This document shows, piece after piece, positions 1-8,372 of a DNA stretch of 64,000 nt (position 1 is the first letter of the stretch; each line of letters starts with the position of its first letter). The stretch spans positions 1-64,000 of the forward strand of contig JABFGB010000013.1 in NCBI GenBank assembly GCA_013112715.1. The letters are read 5' to 3'. The stretch comes from Chloroflexota bacterium. GTDB lineage: Bacteria; Chloroflexota; Anaerolineae; Aggregatilineales; J027. Made by a program: the position numbers and the translations under genes. The notes beneath the pieces are model-generated. The model did no database searches, was not told where the DNA came from, and was given only the letters and a program-made list of their open reading frames with translations.

Positions 1-2
1 CT

Positions 3-128
3 AATCGTTTGCATCGCTCCTTGGATGAGTTGCAGGCTTCAGTTGATGCTTTTATGCACACCCAACAGAATGTTTGGCATCACCCTGATCGTCTCTTGTT
101 CGCTGATCACTTTCGACTAGTGGCTTAG
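3..128 (+). CDS. C-terminal end of an unidentified protein, possibly a transposase
   Basis: An open frame enters from the left edge and stops with TAG at 126-128, giving 41 visible residues. The residues are rich in His, Arg, Leu and Asp (for example NRLHRSLDELQ near the start and HHPDRLLFADHF near the end). This composition recalls the tail of some DDE transposases or integrases, and the neighbourhood contains several mobile-element relics, but no family motif is visible. The call is weak. The following stretch to 413 contains no gene I can support. Confidence 0.25.
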   Translation, partial: NRLHRSLDELQASVDAFMHTQQNVWHHPDRLLFADHFRLVA

Positions 129-413
129 GTGGCGGAGCGGCTTATTAGTCAAGTCCTGAGTAGCTTTGCTTTTTCATTTGAAGGTAAGCACCTTTTGAGG
201 ACAGGCGAAATCGAGAATGGATATAGGTAGAATATGGCAGGGTAAGTAATAGACATTGCATACGCTTATTTGAACAATGCTGGTTATTTACATCTGTGAA
301 AAGATGGAGAACCCAACGTATCCAAGCTAAGTTCGGGGGATTTCGTGTTTTAAGGCAAGGTCACGGATAAGATAAATACAACTTCAGTCGGGATTTGGTA
401 TGAAAAAACAGTA

Positions 414-977
414 TCAAACATTGGTTAACCAAGATGACCACTGCTGAAAAGCAACTTCGGTTCTATTTTCTCTGAGGAAAGTTAATACTTTGTCGGCTGA
501 TACGAACGAGGGTAAACACTGGGTCGAACAAGGCAAATGACAAATAAGAGATTTACCCTCTAAATATGCAGTAGGATTAATAATTCGAAACTTTTTAGGA
601 AAATGCCAAAGAGATACTTCAGTTTCCATTTCATTTAAACGACCTTCTCCTATATATGCTGCAAATTGACAGCAGCATTCAGGATAGCCCAGTAATTTTC
701 CAAATATATACTCATGAGATCGTTCACTTCGATCTACTAACAGAATTAGCCTCGCCATTTGCTGAGTTTTGGCAATACATACATAGCCCTCTTCATCATA
801 TTGAATTGAGAAGTCATTTTTTATACACCAATTTGTAAGTAAGGGAAATGCCTCTTTGTTAGCTAAACAGGTTCTCAAAGCAGGCTTATCGAAGAAAAGA
901 AGATGGAGGAAATCGACAGCAGCAGAAGGAGGAAGTGTATTTAAAGGTAAAGATTCAAAAAGCCTGATTTTATCCAT
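414..977 (-). CDS. Cys-rich DUF483-like protein, last gene of the RiPP operon
   Basis: The 187-aa protein is read from ATG 977, which overlaps the end of the upstream glycosyltransferase gene by 8 bp, so translation is probably coupled. A TTG at 998 is a possible but less likely start. It carries the motif LGYPECCCQFAAY in its middle and HLPCSTQC near the C-terminus. Such a 'GYPECC ... H-PC--C' pattern resembles DUF483-type proteins, whose biochemical role is unknown to me; the cysteines could bind a metal or be redox active. Position and overlap place it in the peptide-modification operon, but it might act on something else. Family assignment is moderate; function is unknown. Confidence 0.55.
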   Translation of the reverse strand: MDKIRLFESLPLNTLPPSAAVDFLHLLFFDKPALRTCLANKEAFPLLTNWCIKNDFSIQYDEEGYVCIAKTQQMARLILLVDRSERSHEYIFGKLLGYPECCCQFAAYIGEGRLNEMETEVSLWHFPKKFRIINPTAYLEGKSLICHLPCSTQCLPSFVSADKVLTFLRENRTEVAFQQWSSWLTNV

Positions 978-2085
978 AATCTTCAATTGTATTTGCAATC
1001 TGAAGTATTATCTGTTCGTCAAGTTGATCACAAATTTGGAAAACATCCTCAAGAAATTTCCCGGGATTATCACTAAGTTCAGTAAGTTTTCGTCTTGGCA
1101 AATAAAATCCAAATTTATTTATTATAGAAGCTAGAATTCCATCTGGCTGTCGCCCAACTGTATTTGTAACGTGAAACGGAAGTAAAAGAAAAAGAGCTAT
1201 AGTATTTTGAAATCGTAGCATAATAGCAGTTTTTGTTTCCGGGCGATCACTGTCTAAATGGTAGCTGCTTGTTCCTTCCAAAGTCTGAAAAGTATCTCTC
1301 CATTTCTTCATCCAACTCTGTTCTCTTGGAAAACCTGCCGATGCAATTTCTAAAAGTGGATTTTTGAGAAGATTACGTACTGAATGATAAGCTATCGCAT
1401 TATCAACTTTATACATGTGAGCATTTTGCGATGCAGCACGCAAATATAAGCGCGTAGTCTCGGCGTGAATTTCTTCACCTTGGATATTGTGTTCTCTCTG
1501 ATGCCCGCCCCACTGAAAGTAATCACTTAATCTGTAGGCACACACCTTATCGTCAACTATGAAGTCATTGATGTTTGTAGTAGTTATCTTTTCGAAATTT
1601 TTGTCCACAAAGTGGCATATTTCTGCATAGGTTGGAAAATCGTGCAAAAAATCGGGACGATATTCAGAGTAACCTTGAAGAAGAATGCCCTCACCTTGCT
1701 CTATCGAGGCTGTCCTCATTGTTTCTACATAATGGTCGTTGTATATTGTGTCAGCATCTGCTTGGAGAATAACTACTTTCGTATCGGCCCAACCATATGA
1801 CTCAGCTAATACTTTGGCAAAAATGTTGCCACTATGGCGCGGGGGAACATATCCTCTCTCAGATTCAGCTATAATAAATACCCTCCCAGAGGGAGAGATA
1901 CTCCGAACATGTTCGGCTACGACAACAGTATCGTCAGTTGATCCATTATCTACCAAAATCAAATAACGATCATCCTTCTCCTTATTAAGAGAAGTACCAA
2001 AACCAAGCGAAAGACACGTATTCAGCAACGTGGTTTGCTCATTTAGGCAGGGAATCACTACAATCGCAGGATAATAGCTTATCAT
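970..2085 (-). CDS. Family 2 glycosyltransferase
   Basis: A 371-aa GT-A-fold enzyme. The N-terminus shows the GT2 signature (AIVVIPCLNE, then LVDNGSTDDT) and a DxD-type nucleotide-sugar motif in QADADTIYND around residues 108-117. ATG 2085 is one base after the stop codon of the arginase-like gene (TAATATG), so I prefer it to the upstream TTG at 2094. The C-terminal half has no recognised domain. No membrane helices are obvious apart from a short hydrophobic stretch (IALFLLLPF), so it is probably cytosolic. In this operon it could glycosylate the modified peptide, perhaps at a hydroxylated residue, or make an unrelated glycan. The enzyme class is well supported; donor and acceptor are not known. 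Confidence 0.8.
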   Translation of the reverse strand: MISYYPAIVVIPCLNEQTTLLNTCLSLGFGTSLNKEKDDRYLILVDNGSTDDTVVVAEHVRSISPSGRVFIIAESERGYVPPRHSGNIFAKVLAESYGWADTKVVILQADADTIYNDHYVETMRTASIEQGEGILLQGYSEYRPDFLHDFPTYAEICHFVDKNFEKITTTNINDFIVDDKVCAYRLSDYFQWGGHQREHNIQGEEIHAETTRLYLRAASQNAHMYKVDNAIAYHSVRNLLKNPLLEIASAGFPREQSWMKKWRDTFQTLEGTSSYHLDSDRPETKTAIMLRFQNTIALFLLLPFHVTNTVGRQPDGILASIINKFGFYLPRRKLTELSDNPGKFLEDVFQICDQLDEQIILQIANTIEDYG

Positions 2086-2086
2086 A

Positions 2087-3091
2087 TTAACCAACTAGAA
2101 CATCCCTTACTTTATCAATGATAGTTGGAATAGAGTATGACCAGTAACTAGAGGGAAAAAAACCGGGGGAAGCAGCAATAGAGACTGTCTTTACATAGTC
2201 CAGCCAAGAGGCATTTGACAGGTGATTGAGAAATAAATTAATCTCTTCAACGGTTCTATTTTTCTCTTCCGCAGTTTCAAGAAGTTGGCGGCGATCCGAA
2301 TCGCCATCATATCTGTTACAGAAAGCATCTAAGTCAATATCGAGCCAAACACTATCCTGATTGGATAAAGGTAAATCCAGCGGGAGTTGGGATATTTGCT
2401 GAAACTGCCACGCTCCCGAATGTTCATATTTTTGTGAAGCAATGCCCGATCCATTAAAATACCGCCCTGCAAAATTAAACTCTTGTTCTTCTGGTAAAAG
2501 CCAGCTTATTGAGTCCTCAATTGAGGAATGAATATGTATTAGCCTATTGGAGTTATATGCCAATACATATGCAGACAAAAAATTTCCTTTGTTTATGACA
2601 CCTCTATCGATTGCTGATTCTATTGATAGAGGTTGATCCATCCTAAGCGTTTGCTGAAAAATATTATCATATAAAATGCCTTCAGTCCCTGTGGGTTCCA
2701 AAATTGTGTCCATCAAATCAGTGTGATCATCTACATGCACAATCCATGTTAACGGTTTACCCTGCATCCTAGATATGGTTCTTGATGCGGCAATTAATGA
2801 TCTCGAGTGAAACATTGAAAAGATGAAGTCAATATTTCCCCAATCATATATTTCACAATACTGAGGCAAGTCATGTAACTGAATACGATACTGCTGTAAA
2901 GCATTCATTTCTAACTCTTCATCAACATACCATTCTTTGTTAGAGGGCCACTCGAGTTTAAATTTCCAATAATTTTCCTCCTCCTCCTCTAACACGGGAT
3001 AGTGATCAGGAAACAACTCAAAAATCTCGTCCATCAACTTTTGCAAGGTAGTTACAGATGCTTTAGGAAAAATGAGGGGATTGGTTATCAT
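2087..3091 (-). CDS. UPF0489-family, peptide-arginase-like hydrolase
   Basis: A 334-aa protein starting at ATG 3091, whose ATG overlaps the TGA of the acetyltransferase gene (ATGA). A TTG at 3106 is the alternative. It carries metal-site motifs expected of the arginase/ureohydrolase fold: HVDDHTDL at residues 119-126 and DIDLDAF at 251-257, with a later SPGFF segment. This pattern is that of UPF0489 proteins. Characterised members such as OspR are peptide arginases that turn Arg side chains of a RiPP precursor into ornithine. The precursor encoded upstream has four Arg residues in its last 13 positions, which fits that role closely. Fold and metal motifs are seen; peptide-arginase activity is inferred from family and context. 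An unrelated ureohydrolase reaction remains possible. Confidence 0.75.
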   Translation of the reverse strand: MITNPLIFPKASVTTLQKLMDEIFELFPDHYPVLEEEEENYWKFKLEWPSNKEWYVDEELEMNALQQYRIQLHDLPQYCEIYDWGNIDFIFSMFHSRSLIAASRTISRMQGKPLTWIVHVDDHTDLMDTILEPTGTEGILYDNIFQQTLRMDQPLSIESAIDRGVINKGNFLSAYVLAYNSNRLIHIHSSIEDSISWLLPEEQEFNFAGRYFNGSGIASQKYEHSGAWQFQQISQLPLDLPLSNQDSVWLDIDLDAFCNRYDGDSDRRQLLETAEEKNRTVEEINLFLNHLSNASWLDYVKTVSIAASPGFFPSSYWSYSIPTIIDKVRDVLVG

Positions 3092-3543
3092 TTTTTTCGA
3101 CGCCAAACCATTGAGATTCCAGTACCAGATTCCTCAATCTCTTTAAAACCTGCTCTTTCAGCAGCAATTCGGGAAGCAGTATTACTCTTACGAATACTAG
3201 CAAAAATCTCATCGTATTTACTTAATTCACATGCCTTGCGAAAGGCTATCGTACCAATTCCGATACCTCGCATGTTTGCGTTGATTTCTACTGTAATGGC
3301 CGGATATGAATTGGAATCGTGGGAATGAACTAGGTTAATAAAAACACGTCCTGCACGTTTCCCATTATAAAATATATGCCAATAATGACCGCCTTCTTCG
3401 CCACCCGACTTTTTTGTTCCCTTTCCCTCTATGAGTTCTATATCCTTTTCCAGAACTCTAGATAATAAAGAAGGGATAAAAGGTTTTTTTGTAGCTTTTT
3501 CCCTTGGAGTTAGGGGCCTTCTAAGTTTTTTAGTCTTACTCAT
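3088..3543 (-). CDS. GNAT-family N-acetyltransferase
   Basis: A 151-aa protein with a very basic N-terminus (Lys/Arg-rich first 20 residues) followed by a GNAT domain. The acetyl-CoA pyrophosphate-binding loop is visible as ANMRGIGIGTIAF. The motif-B-like segment SNTASRIAAERAGF follows near the C-terminus. It starts 12 bp after the radical SAM gene and overlaps the arginase-like gene by 4 bp, so it belongs to the same operon. A possible job is acetylation of an amine on the modified peptide, such as an ornithine side chain made by the arginase, or self-protection by acetylating the product. Both are inference. The GNAT call itself is firm. Confidence 0.8.
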   Translation of the reverse strand: MSKTKKLRRPLTPREKATKKPFIPSLLSRVLEKDIELIEGKGTKKSGGEEGGHYWHIFYNGKRAGRVFINLVHSHDSNSYPAITVEINANMRGIGIGTIAFRKACELSKYDEIFASIRKSNTASRIAAERAGFKEIEESGTGISMVWRRKK

Positions 3544-3555
3544 ATTTTTATTTTT

Positions 3556-5616
3556 CTAAGAAACTGAAATCTCCGTTAAAATTCCTGGAGCTTTCATCTT
3601 TGGAATCTTCATCCCCAATAGGACCTCTAAATCCTCCAATAAAGCTAGTCCTCGTGGAGTAAGTAATGCAAATTCACGAAGGCTTGCAATCCCATAGGAG
3701 GCTTGTCTTTGAAAAACTTGAGCATTTTGATTTGCTTTTTCTTGGTTAAGCATTGGTAAATTGGCTTTCGTTAGGGCACGCCAATAACGAGTAAGTCCAG
3801 TAAACACAAAAGTTCCGTGAAGGAAACCACCAGCTGTTCTAAGTCCGGATCGCCAAGGTGCGGGGAATCTCGGATAATTTCGATCAAGCAGCAAAGCTCC
3901 CTCCTGTTCTATATGATGAAGAACTTGATGTAAAAATTCGTGTAGAATTGAGTCAGCCAAATCATCAGGAGATAGAGGAGTATCTCCAACATATGAGGCA
4001 ATATATAAAACATTCGGCGACTTGTCATCACTAAAAGAAAAGATTCCAGTCTCGCCATCTACTGTTGACTCAACAAAGATCAAATCCGAAATAAGTATTT
4101 TCAATGATTCCAATAGGGTAGAATTGAACACATTAAGGTACTCTTGAACAAGGTTCAATGTCGCTATTCCATGTTGCACTTGTATTGAGTCAAAAGGCAA
4201 AAAACGAATAGTGTCTGAAAAAGGTTTCACTAGTTCTTCATCAGGAGACTGTACCCGGATACTACCTAGCCACATATAGTTTGCTTCAGATGGAGTCTCC
4301 AATATATTAATATTTTTATACTGATCTCGCTGAAGAATAATTGCAGCAGCAGAAGACGATCCACGATCTATACCTGCATCACGAACAATTTTGTCCGCCT
4401 TTTTTTCTGTTAAGTAGCGCCAGTTTCTACATTTTTGACTAAGCTCTCTCTCTTGATATACAGTCTTTTCAGAATGAAAAGACTTTCCTAGAGAGTCTCT
4501 TATAAGATCTGTTGCCAATGACAATATAGAAAACATTTCCCCACAGTATACAGTAGGTGCATCAAACTGCCGTGTGGCATGATAGCGGTGCATGATACTT
4601 CCCCCACCACACGCTTCAACGACAGGGCACGCTTTACACTCTATGGCTACTCCTTCGAAACTAAGTCTATGGGCATGTGTTTTGATAAACGGGTGTTTGG
4701 CAACTTCGTCAAAAGAGGTATTGAAAAGATTTTGCTCAAGATGACCTGTACCATGCTGGGCAATTTTGAAAACATCATGATCGGTATATGAACCATCCGT
4801 CTCGATAACAATCAATCCTACGCTACCTAGTCCCATAGCGTCAGTTGAACTGGGAATACCCACTCTTGACCCCAATAGTGTATCAAACCATCTAATGGGT
4901 AGTTCAGGATACTCATAGAACCATAGAAGAAAAGCTGACTCTAACCAATTTCTGTAAATATCAGGCTGTTCATATCGCATAGGGGGTTGTCGTATATTCG
5001 TCGCATCGGGTAACAGAAAGTCTAAACGCGGTATCCCCAATGGAGAAAAGAAACTAAATAATTCTTTTGGAGGCACATTTACATCGATAACAGCAATAAC
5101 ACCTCGGAAAATCCCTGAAGGTCGAGATTGCAATCTTTTCAAAGCTTCAAAAGTGCGCTCAAAACTTGAATTTCCATGATGATCTAGTCTATGGGTATTG
5201 GCCGTAGCTGGCCCATCTAAACTGAGCGAAATTGAGATGTTACCGTTCTCCAACTTTATTAATTCACTGTCTGTTAGAAGAATACCATTAGTCTGTAGAG
5301 AAAAATCTAACTCGCATTTTGGTGTCACTAGATTACGAATCATGTCTCTGGCGGCAACGATCCTATCCGCTGTGTAAAGTAGCGGTTCACCGCCGTGAAA
5401 GCAGATGGAAAAATAGTTAATCTCGTTAGTTGTTACATATTCGTCCAATCGCTCCCCGAAACGATGTATGATTCTTTCATCCATAAAATGGGGTTGCATA
5501 CGCCAAGATTGATCCGCATGTTTATATACATAACAATAATCACAATCTAAATTGCATCTGGAGGCTACCTTGAGTAAAGCTCCGTGAAACTCTATGGGTC
5601 TACTATAACTCTGCAT
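3556..5616 (-). CDS. Radical SAM/SPASM peptide maturase fused to an HExxH peptide beta-hydroxylase domain
   Basis: A 686-aa two-module enzyme. The N-terminal half is a radical SAM protein with CxxxCxxC at C21/C25/C28 and a GGEP motif (FHGGEPLLY). A SPASM cluster region follows with C327, C330, C336 and C358. This is the layout of FxsB-type cyclophane-forming maturases. The C-terminal ~300 residues carry HEFLHQVLHH with HExxH at 559-563 and a later GGFLHGTFVF, matching the HExxH-type putative peptide modification domain now linked to alpha-ketoglutarate-dependent peptide beta-hydroxylation. FxsB fusions with a degenerate HExxH region exist; here the motif is intact. The gene lies 134 bp downstream of the precursor gene. 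Predicted chemistry: C–C crosslinking of aromatic or His side chains to a residue two positions on, plus beta-hydroxylation. Domains are seen; regiochemistry is inferred. Confidence 0.85.
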   Translation of the reverse strand: MQSYSRPIEFHGALLKVASRCNLDCDYCYVYKHADQSWRMQPHFMDERIIHRFGERLDEYVTTNEINYFSICFHGGEPLLYTADRIVAARDMIRNLVTPKCELDFSLQTNGILLTDSELIKLENGNISISLSLDGPATANTHRLDHHGNSSFERTFEALKRLQSRPSGIFRGVIAVIDVNVPPKELFSFFSPLGIPRLDFLLPDATNIRQPPMRYEQPDIYRNWLESAFLLWFYEYPELPIRWFDTLLGSRVGIPSSTDAMGLGSVGLIVIETDGSYTDHDVFKIAQHGTGHLEQNLFNTSFDEVAKHPFIKTHAHRLSFEGVAIECKACPVVEACGGGSIMHRYHATRQFDAPTVYCGEMFSILSLATDLIRDSLGKSFHSEKTVYQERELSQKCRNWRYLTEKKADKIVRDAGIDRGSSSAAAIILQRDQYKNINILETPSEANYMWLGSIRVQSPDEELVKPFSDTIRFLPFDSIQVQHGIATLNLVQEYLNVFNSTLLESLKILISDLIFVESTVDGETGIFSFSDDKSPNVLYIASYVGDTPLSPDDLADSILHEFLHQVLHHIEQEGALLLDRNYPRFPAPWRSGLRTAGGFLHGTFVFTGLTRYWRALTKANLPMLNQEKANQNAQVFQRQASYGIASLREFALLTPRGLALLEDLEVLLGMKIPKMKAPGILTEISVS

Positions 5617-5750
5617 GACTATGCCTCGAAATCAGATTACTAAAAGTATCTACAGGTTCTGGTATAAAAACGACATTTCAGTAGAAAACAACTCATGTCT
5701 ACATCAATGTCGCCAATTTTTCTATGAATAGAGAGGATGTCTAATTCGAC

Positions 5751-5975
5751 TTATCCGCGATTATGACTTCGGTTGTGACGATTATGCATTCGGCTATAAT
5801 TCGTCGCATCTGCTATTATGCGATTTTCAAGTTCTTCCGATAAACGAATAAGGGCAGGGTTTTTCGTGGTTCTAATGAGTTGTTGAATTGTTAGCTCAGT
5901 TACTTCACTTGAAGTATCAACCTGCAAATCAACATGAATTTCATCTATATGTTCTGTAATTATCTTTTGTTCCAT
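5751..5975 (-). CDS. RiPP precursor peptide with Tyr/His-x-Arg core repeats
   Basis: A 74-aa peptide preceded by a good ribosome-binding site (AGGAG, 7 nt before the ATG). The first ~55 residues form an acidic, helical-looking leader with Glu/Asp/Leu/Ile. The C-terminus is strikingly different: NYSRMHNRHNRSHNRG at 59-74. It contains four triplets with an aromatic or His residue, a small or polar residue, then Arg: Y60-S-R62, H64-N-R66, H67-N-R69 and H71-N-R73. A three-residue spacing is what cyclophane-forming radical SAM enzymes recognise, and the Arg residues suit the arginase-like enzyme encoded downstream. Low complexity of the tail alone would not prove a precursor; the operon position does. 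I do not recognise a named precursor family. Confidence 0.8.
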   Translation of the reverse strand: MEQKIITEHIDEIHVDLQVDTSSEVTELTIQQLIRTTKNPALIRLSEELENRIIADATNYSRMHNRHNRSHNRG

Positions 5976-6025
5976 TGCCTACTCCTACTGATTATGCTGA
6001 TACCGAATGCTTGGTCTATTCCTAT

Positions 6026-6054
6026 AGTTTAGCGAAAATTAGATTCTTAGTCAA
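6026..6054 (-). promoter_or_regulatory. Promoter of the RiPP operon
   Basis: Read on the minus strand there is a -35 box TTGACT (6054-6049), a 17-bp spacer and a -10 box TAAACT (6031-6026). It sits about 50 bp upstream of the precursor start codon and reads into it. The -35 match to the sigma-70 consensus is 5 of 6 and the -10 is 4 of 6. No terminator is visible between the precursor and the maturase gene, so one transcript may cover all six genes. Confidence 0.6.
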
Positions 6055-6187
6055 TTTGGTATACTTGGGAGAGCCGCCTCTTGTTTTAGTCCTCATTATA
6101 CTGACCTTGTGCTAGACTAACTAAGGTTAGATTTAGTTTTTTAGAGAAGTTATATTCGAATAGACCCTTTTGAAATAGAAAATATCT

Positions 6188-6379
6188 ATGCTTGCAGTAG
6201 TCTACGCTTGCGGTTTATTTGGACTTGAAGGGCATATTGTTGAGGTTCAGGTTGACTATAGTCCAATTGGCCTTCCAGCTTTCACGATTGTTGGGCTGCC
6301 TGATACTGCTGCCCAAGAAAGTTGTGAACTCATTTGGGCAGCCATAAAAATACTAACTTTGCTACTAACCAGCGACTAA
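6188..6379 (+). pseudogene. comM: comM/yifB 5' fragment (Mg-chelatase-like ATPase), truncated
   Basis: The 63-aa reading frame matches the extreme N-terminus of ComM/YifB proteins, which are normally about 500 aa: GLEGHIVEVQVDYS, then LPAFTIVGLPDTA, then ESCELIWAAIK. After AAIK the frame is lost by one base at an A-run near 6350. In the shifted frame a few more family-like residues (NTNFATNQRL) follow before similarity ends near 6377. The rest of the gene, including the Walker motifs, is absent from the window. The break faces the serine-recombinase gene, which suggests a mobile element integrated here and comM was split or deleted. Non-functional. Confidence 0.8.
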
Positions 6380-6542
6380 GCGGCGGAAAATCTCAAGGAA
6401 TGAACTGGCTAGGAACACAGTTTGAAGGTCAAAGCCAACAGCGGAATGAGCAATCGCATTTTGGAGTACAGTGGTAGTGGTAGGATGAAAAATAAGTAGC
6501 GAGTGTCAATATCTTGGAATAAGAGCAGAATAAAATGGGCGT

Positions 6543-8324
6543 CTAAATAGCTGACACCCATTTATGGGTAACTAACTGGTATTGATTCAAAGCTAGGCAG
6601 TCCGACCGCGAAGCTTTCCGTTCTCGCCCTCTCGGCCATGAATTTTCCTCTCTCTGTTTGGTGAGGCTAATTTCTTCATGATCGAAGAGATAGATGGGTG
6701 AGAGTAGCTGAGATATGGCGGGGTAAGTAATATACAGTGCATACATCTGTTTAAGCGAGACCCGTCGCTTCCGATCCGGTACAAATGAGCTTTCTTCCCA
6801 GTCTACAGCCGTTTCTGTAGGCTTTTTGTTTCCTAAACCGAGTGTGATGTGATAGTTGGGGCGCAACGACATTGCCACCACCTGATCGTCTTTTACCCAG
6901 ACCCTTGCCACAATAAGTTTTATCAGTTCTTCTTGGGCTGGCCCGTCTCCTTCGGTTGCTCTCCAATGCTCCTCAAAGTTTTCGATGATATTAGCGGCAA
7001 TTTGCAGTTCATCATCTGGGATGGGGGTAAGTTGCTCTAGTTCCTGCTCCAATTTTACCCGTTCCTCAAGATAGGCTTCTTGGTCGGTGATAAACCCATG
7101 ATCCCACCGAAAATCCATGCGCTCAATCACTTGTTTAATTTCTGCCACACGATTTTCAAGCTGCTGGTCGCCCAAAAGTTCACCCATCGCCTGTATCATA
7201 CGTCCTCGCCAGTCAGCAGGTGGTTTCAGTGTTTTGAGAACTTGAATTACCTGTTCTTCAACAATCTCAGCACGAACCGATGTCTGGCTACATTCCCGAC
7301 CAAAGTCACGGGCACGACAGCGATAGTAAGGATTTCGACCCTGTGTATTGCTTTGAGGCCGCATTTTGCCATAGTTTTCGTCATTCACGTTGGCTGGCAT
7401 ATTGGCTACACATTCGGCACAATAAACCAACTCACGCAAAAGGTAGGTACGATATTTGGGATAATATTGGGTGGTAGTCGCTCTCGATTTGCGGATTTCT
7501 TGACAGTGATTGAACACGACTTCATCAATGATGGGATCGTGTTTGCCCTTAATCCACTCAATCGGTTTTCGCCATGATCGCCGCCCGTCAGAGTGCTGAT
7601 CGTACTGCTGGTATTTGACATAGCCTAAATAGGTGCGATTTTGAAGAATGGCGCGGACACAATCTGTGTTGAATGGGCGATTTTGTTTGCTTACATACCC
7701 TTTTTCATTGAGGATTCTAGCGATGGCATTGTCACTGTATTCGCCCATTGCATAGAGTTCAAATGCTAATCGTAACCCAATGAGTTCGTGATGATTTGGA
7801 ACAAGAATTCCCTCAGAAGATTTGTCATATCCAAACGGCGGACGGTTGTTATGGTAGCCTTGCAAGGCCCGTTCTCTTTTTCCTTTGGTTGTTTCATTAG
7901 AAAGATTACGGCTGTACCAATCGGCAACACTTTCCATAATTCCCTCAATCAACGCACCAATCGCACCATCACTATCTTCAGATGGCTCGGTAACTGAGAA
8001 TACCTTAATGCCGTAATCATGACACAGTAGTGGTTTGATGGCTAAAGCATCGGTGCGGTTGCGGGCAAAACGGTCAAATTTGTGTACTACAATCGCGTCA
8101 AAGATATTTTTCTTGGCATCTCGACGTAATGCCTGAAATTCGGGGCGGTCTGCGCTGCGGCCCGACTGAGCTTCGTCAACGTAGACTTTCACCAACTTAC
8201 CAGACTGGGCCTTTACCCATGCCTCGATTGCTCGTTTTTGAGCATCAATGCTGAAATTGCCAACTTGTTCCTCTGAACTGATACGAACATATGCTGCGTA
8301 ACGCATTTCATCTGGGCCTTTCAC
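6543..8324 (-). CDS. Large serine recombinase (site-specific integrase)
   Basis: A 593-aa protein with an N-terminal resolvase catalytic domain: YVRISSEEQ with the nucleophilic Ser at residue 16, and VVHKFDRFARN around residues 80-90. A recombinase domain with NRPPFGY and a zinc-ribbon-like Cys region (YCAEC ... YRCRARDF) follow, then a Glu/Lys/Leu-rich coiled coil near residues 400-440. This is the layout of large serine integrases. GTG 8324 has an AAGG-type Shine-Dalgarno; ATG 8306 is the alternative. The last ~70 residues, after the conserved DRKRRVSL segment, look atypical and may be a readthrough extension. It adjoins a truncated comM and probably moved the element that disrupted it. Confidence 0.85.
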   Translation of the reverse strand: MKGPDEMRYAAYVRISSEEQVGNFSIDAQKRAIEAWVKAQSGKLVKVYVDEAQSGRSADRPEFQALRRDAKKNIFDAIVVHKFDRFARNRTDALAIKPLLCHDYGIKVFSVTEPSEDSDGAIGALIEGIMESVADWYSRNLSNETTKGKRERALQGYHNNRPPFGYDKSSEGILVPNHHELIGLRLAFELYAMGEYSDNAIARILNEKGYVSKQNRPFNTDCVRAILQNRTYLGYVKYQQYDQHSDGRRSWRKPIEWIKGKHDPIIDEVVFNHCQEIRKSRATTTQYYPKYRTYLLRELVYCAECVANMPANVNDENYGKMRPQSNTQGRNPYYRCRARDFGRECSQTSVRAEIVEEQVIQVLKTLKPPADWRGRMIQAMGELLGDQQLENRVAEIKQVIERMDFRWDHGFITDQEAYLEERVKLEQELEQLTPIPDDELQIAANIIENFEEHWRATEGDGPAQEELIKLIVARVWVKDDQVVAMSLRPNYHITLGLGNKKPTETAVDWEESSFVPDRKRRVSLKQMYALYITYPAISQLLSPIYLFDHEEISLTKQREENSWPRGRERKASRSDCLALNQYQLVTHKWVSAI

Positions 8325-8372
8325 TTGCCTTTTAGGTTCTTCTTGTGTAACTAAGCCAGTGACCGAAATTCC

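Noticed and set aside
7080..7577. 165-codon plus-strand frame inside the serine recombinase gene
   Set aside because: Antisense to a clear recombinase domain, with no ribosome-binding site or domain of its own.
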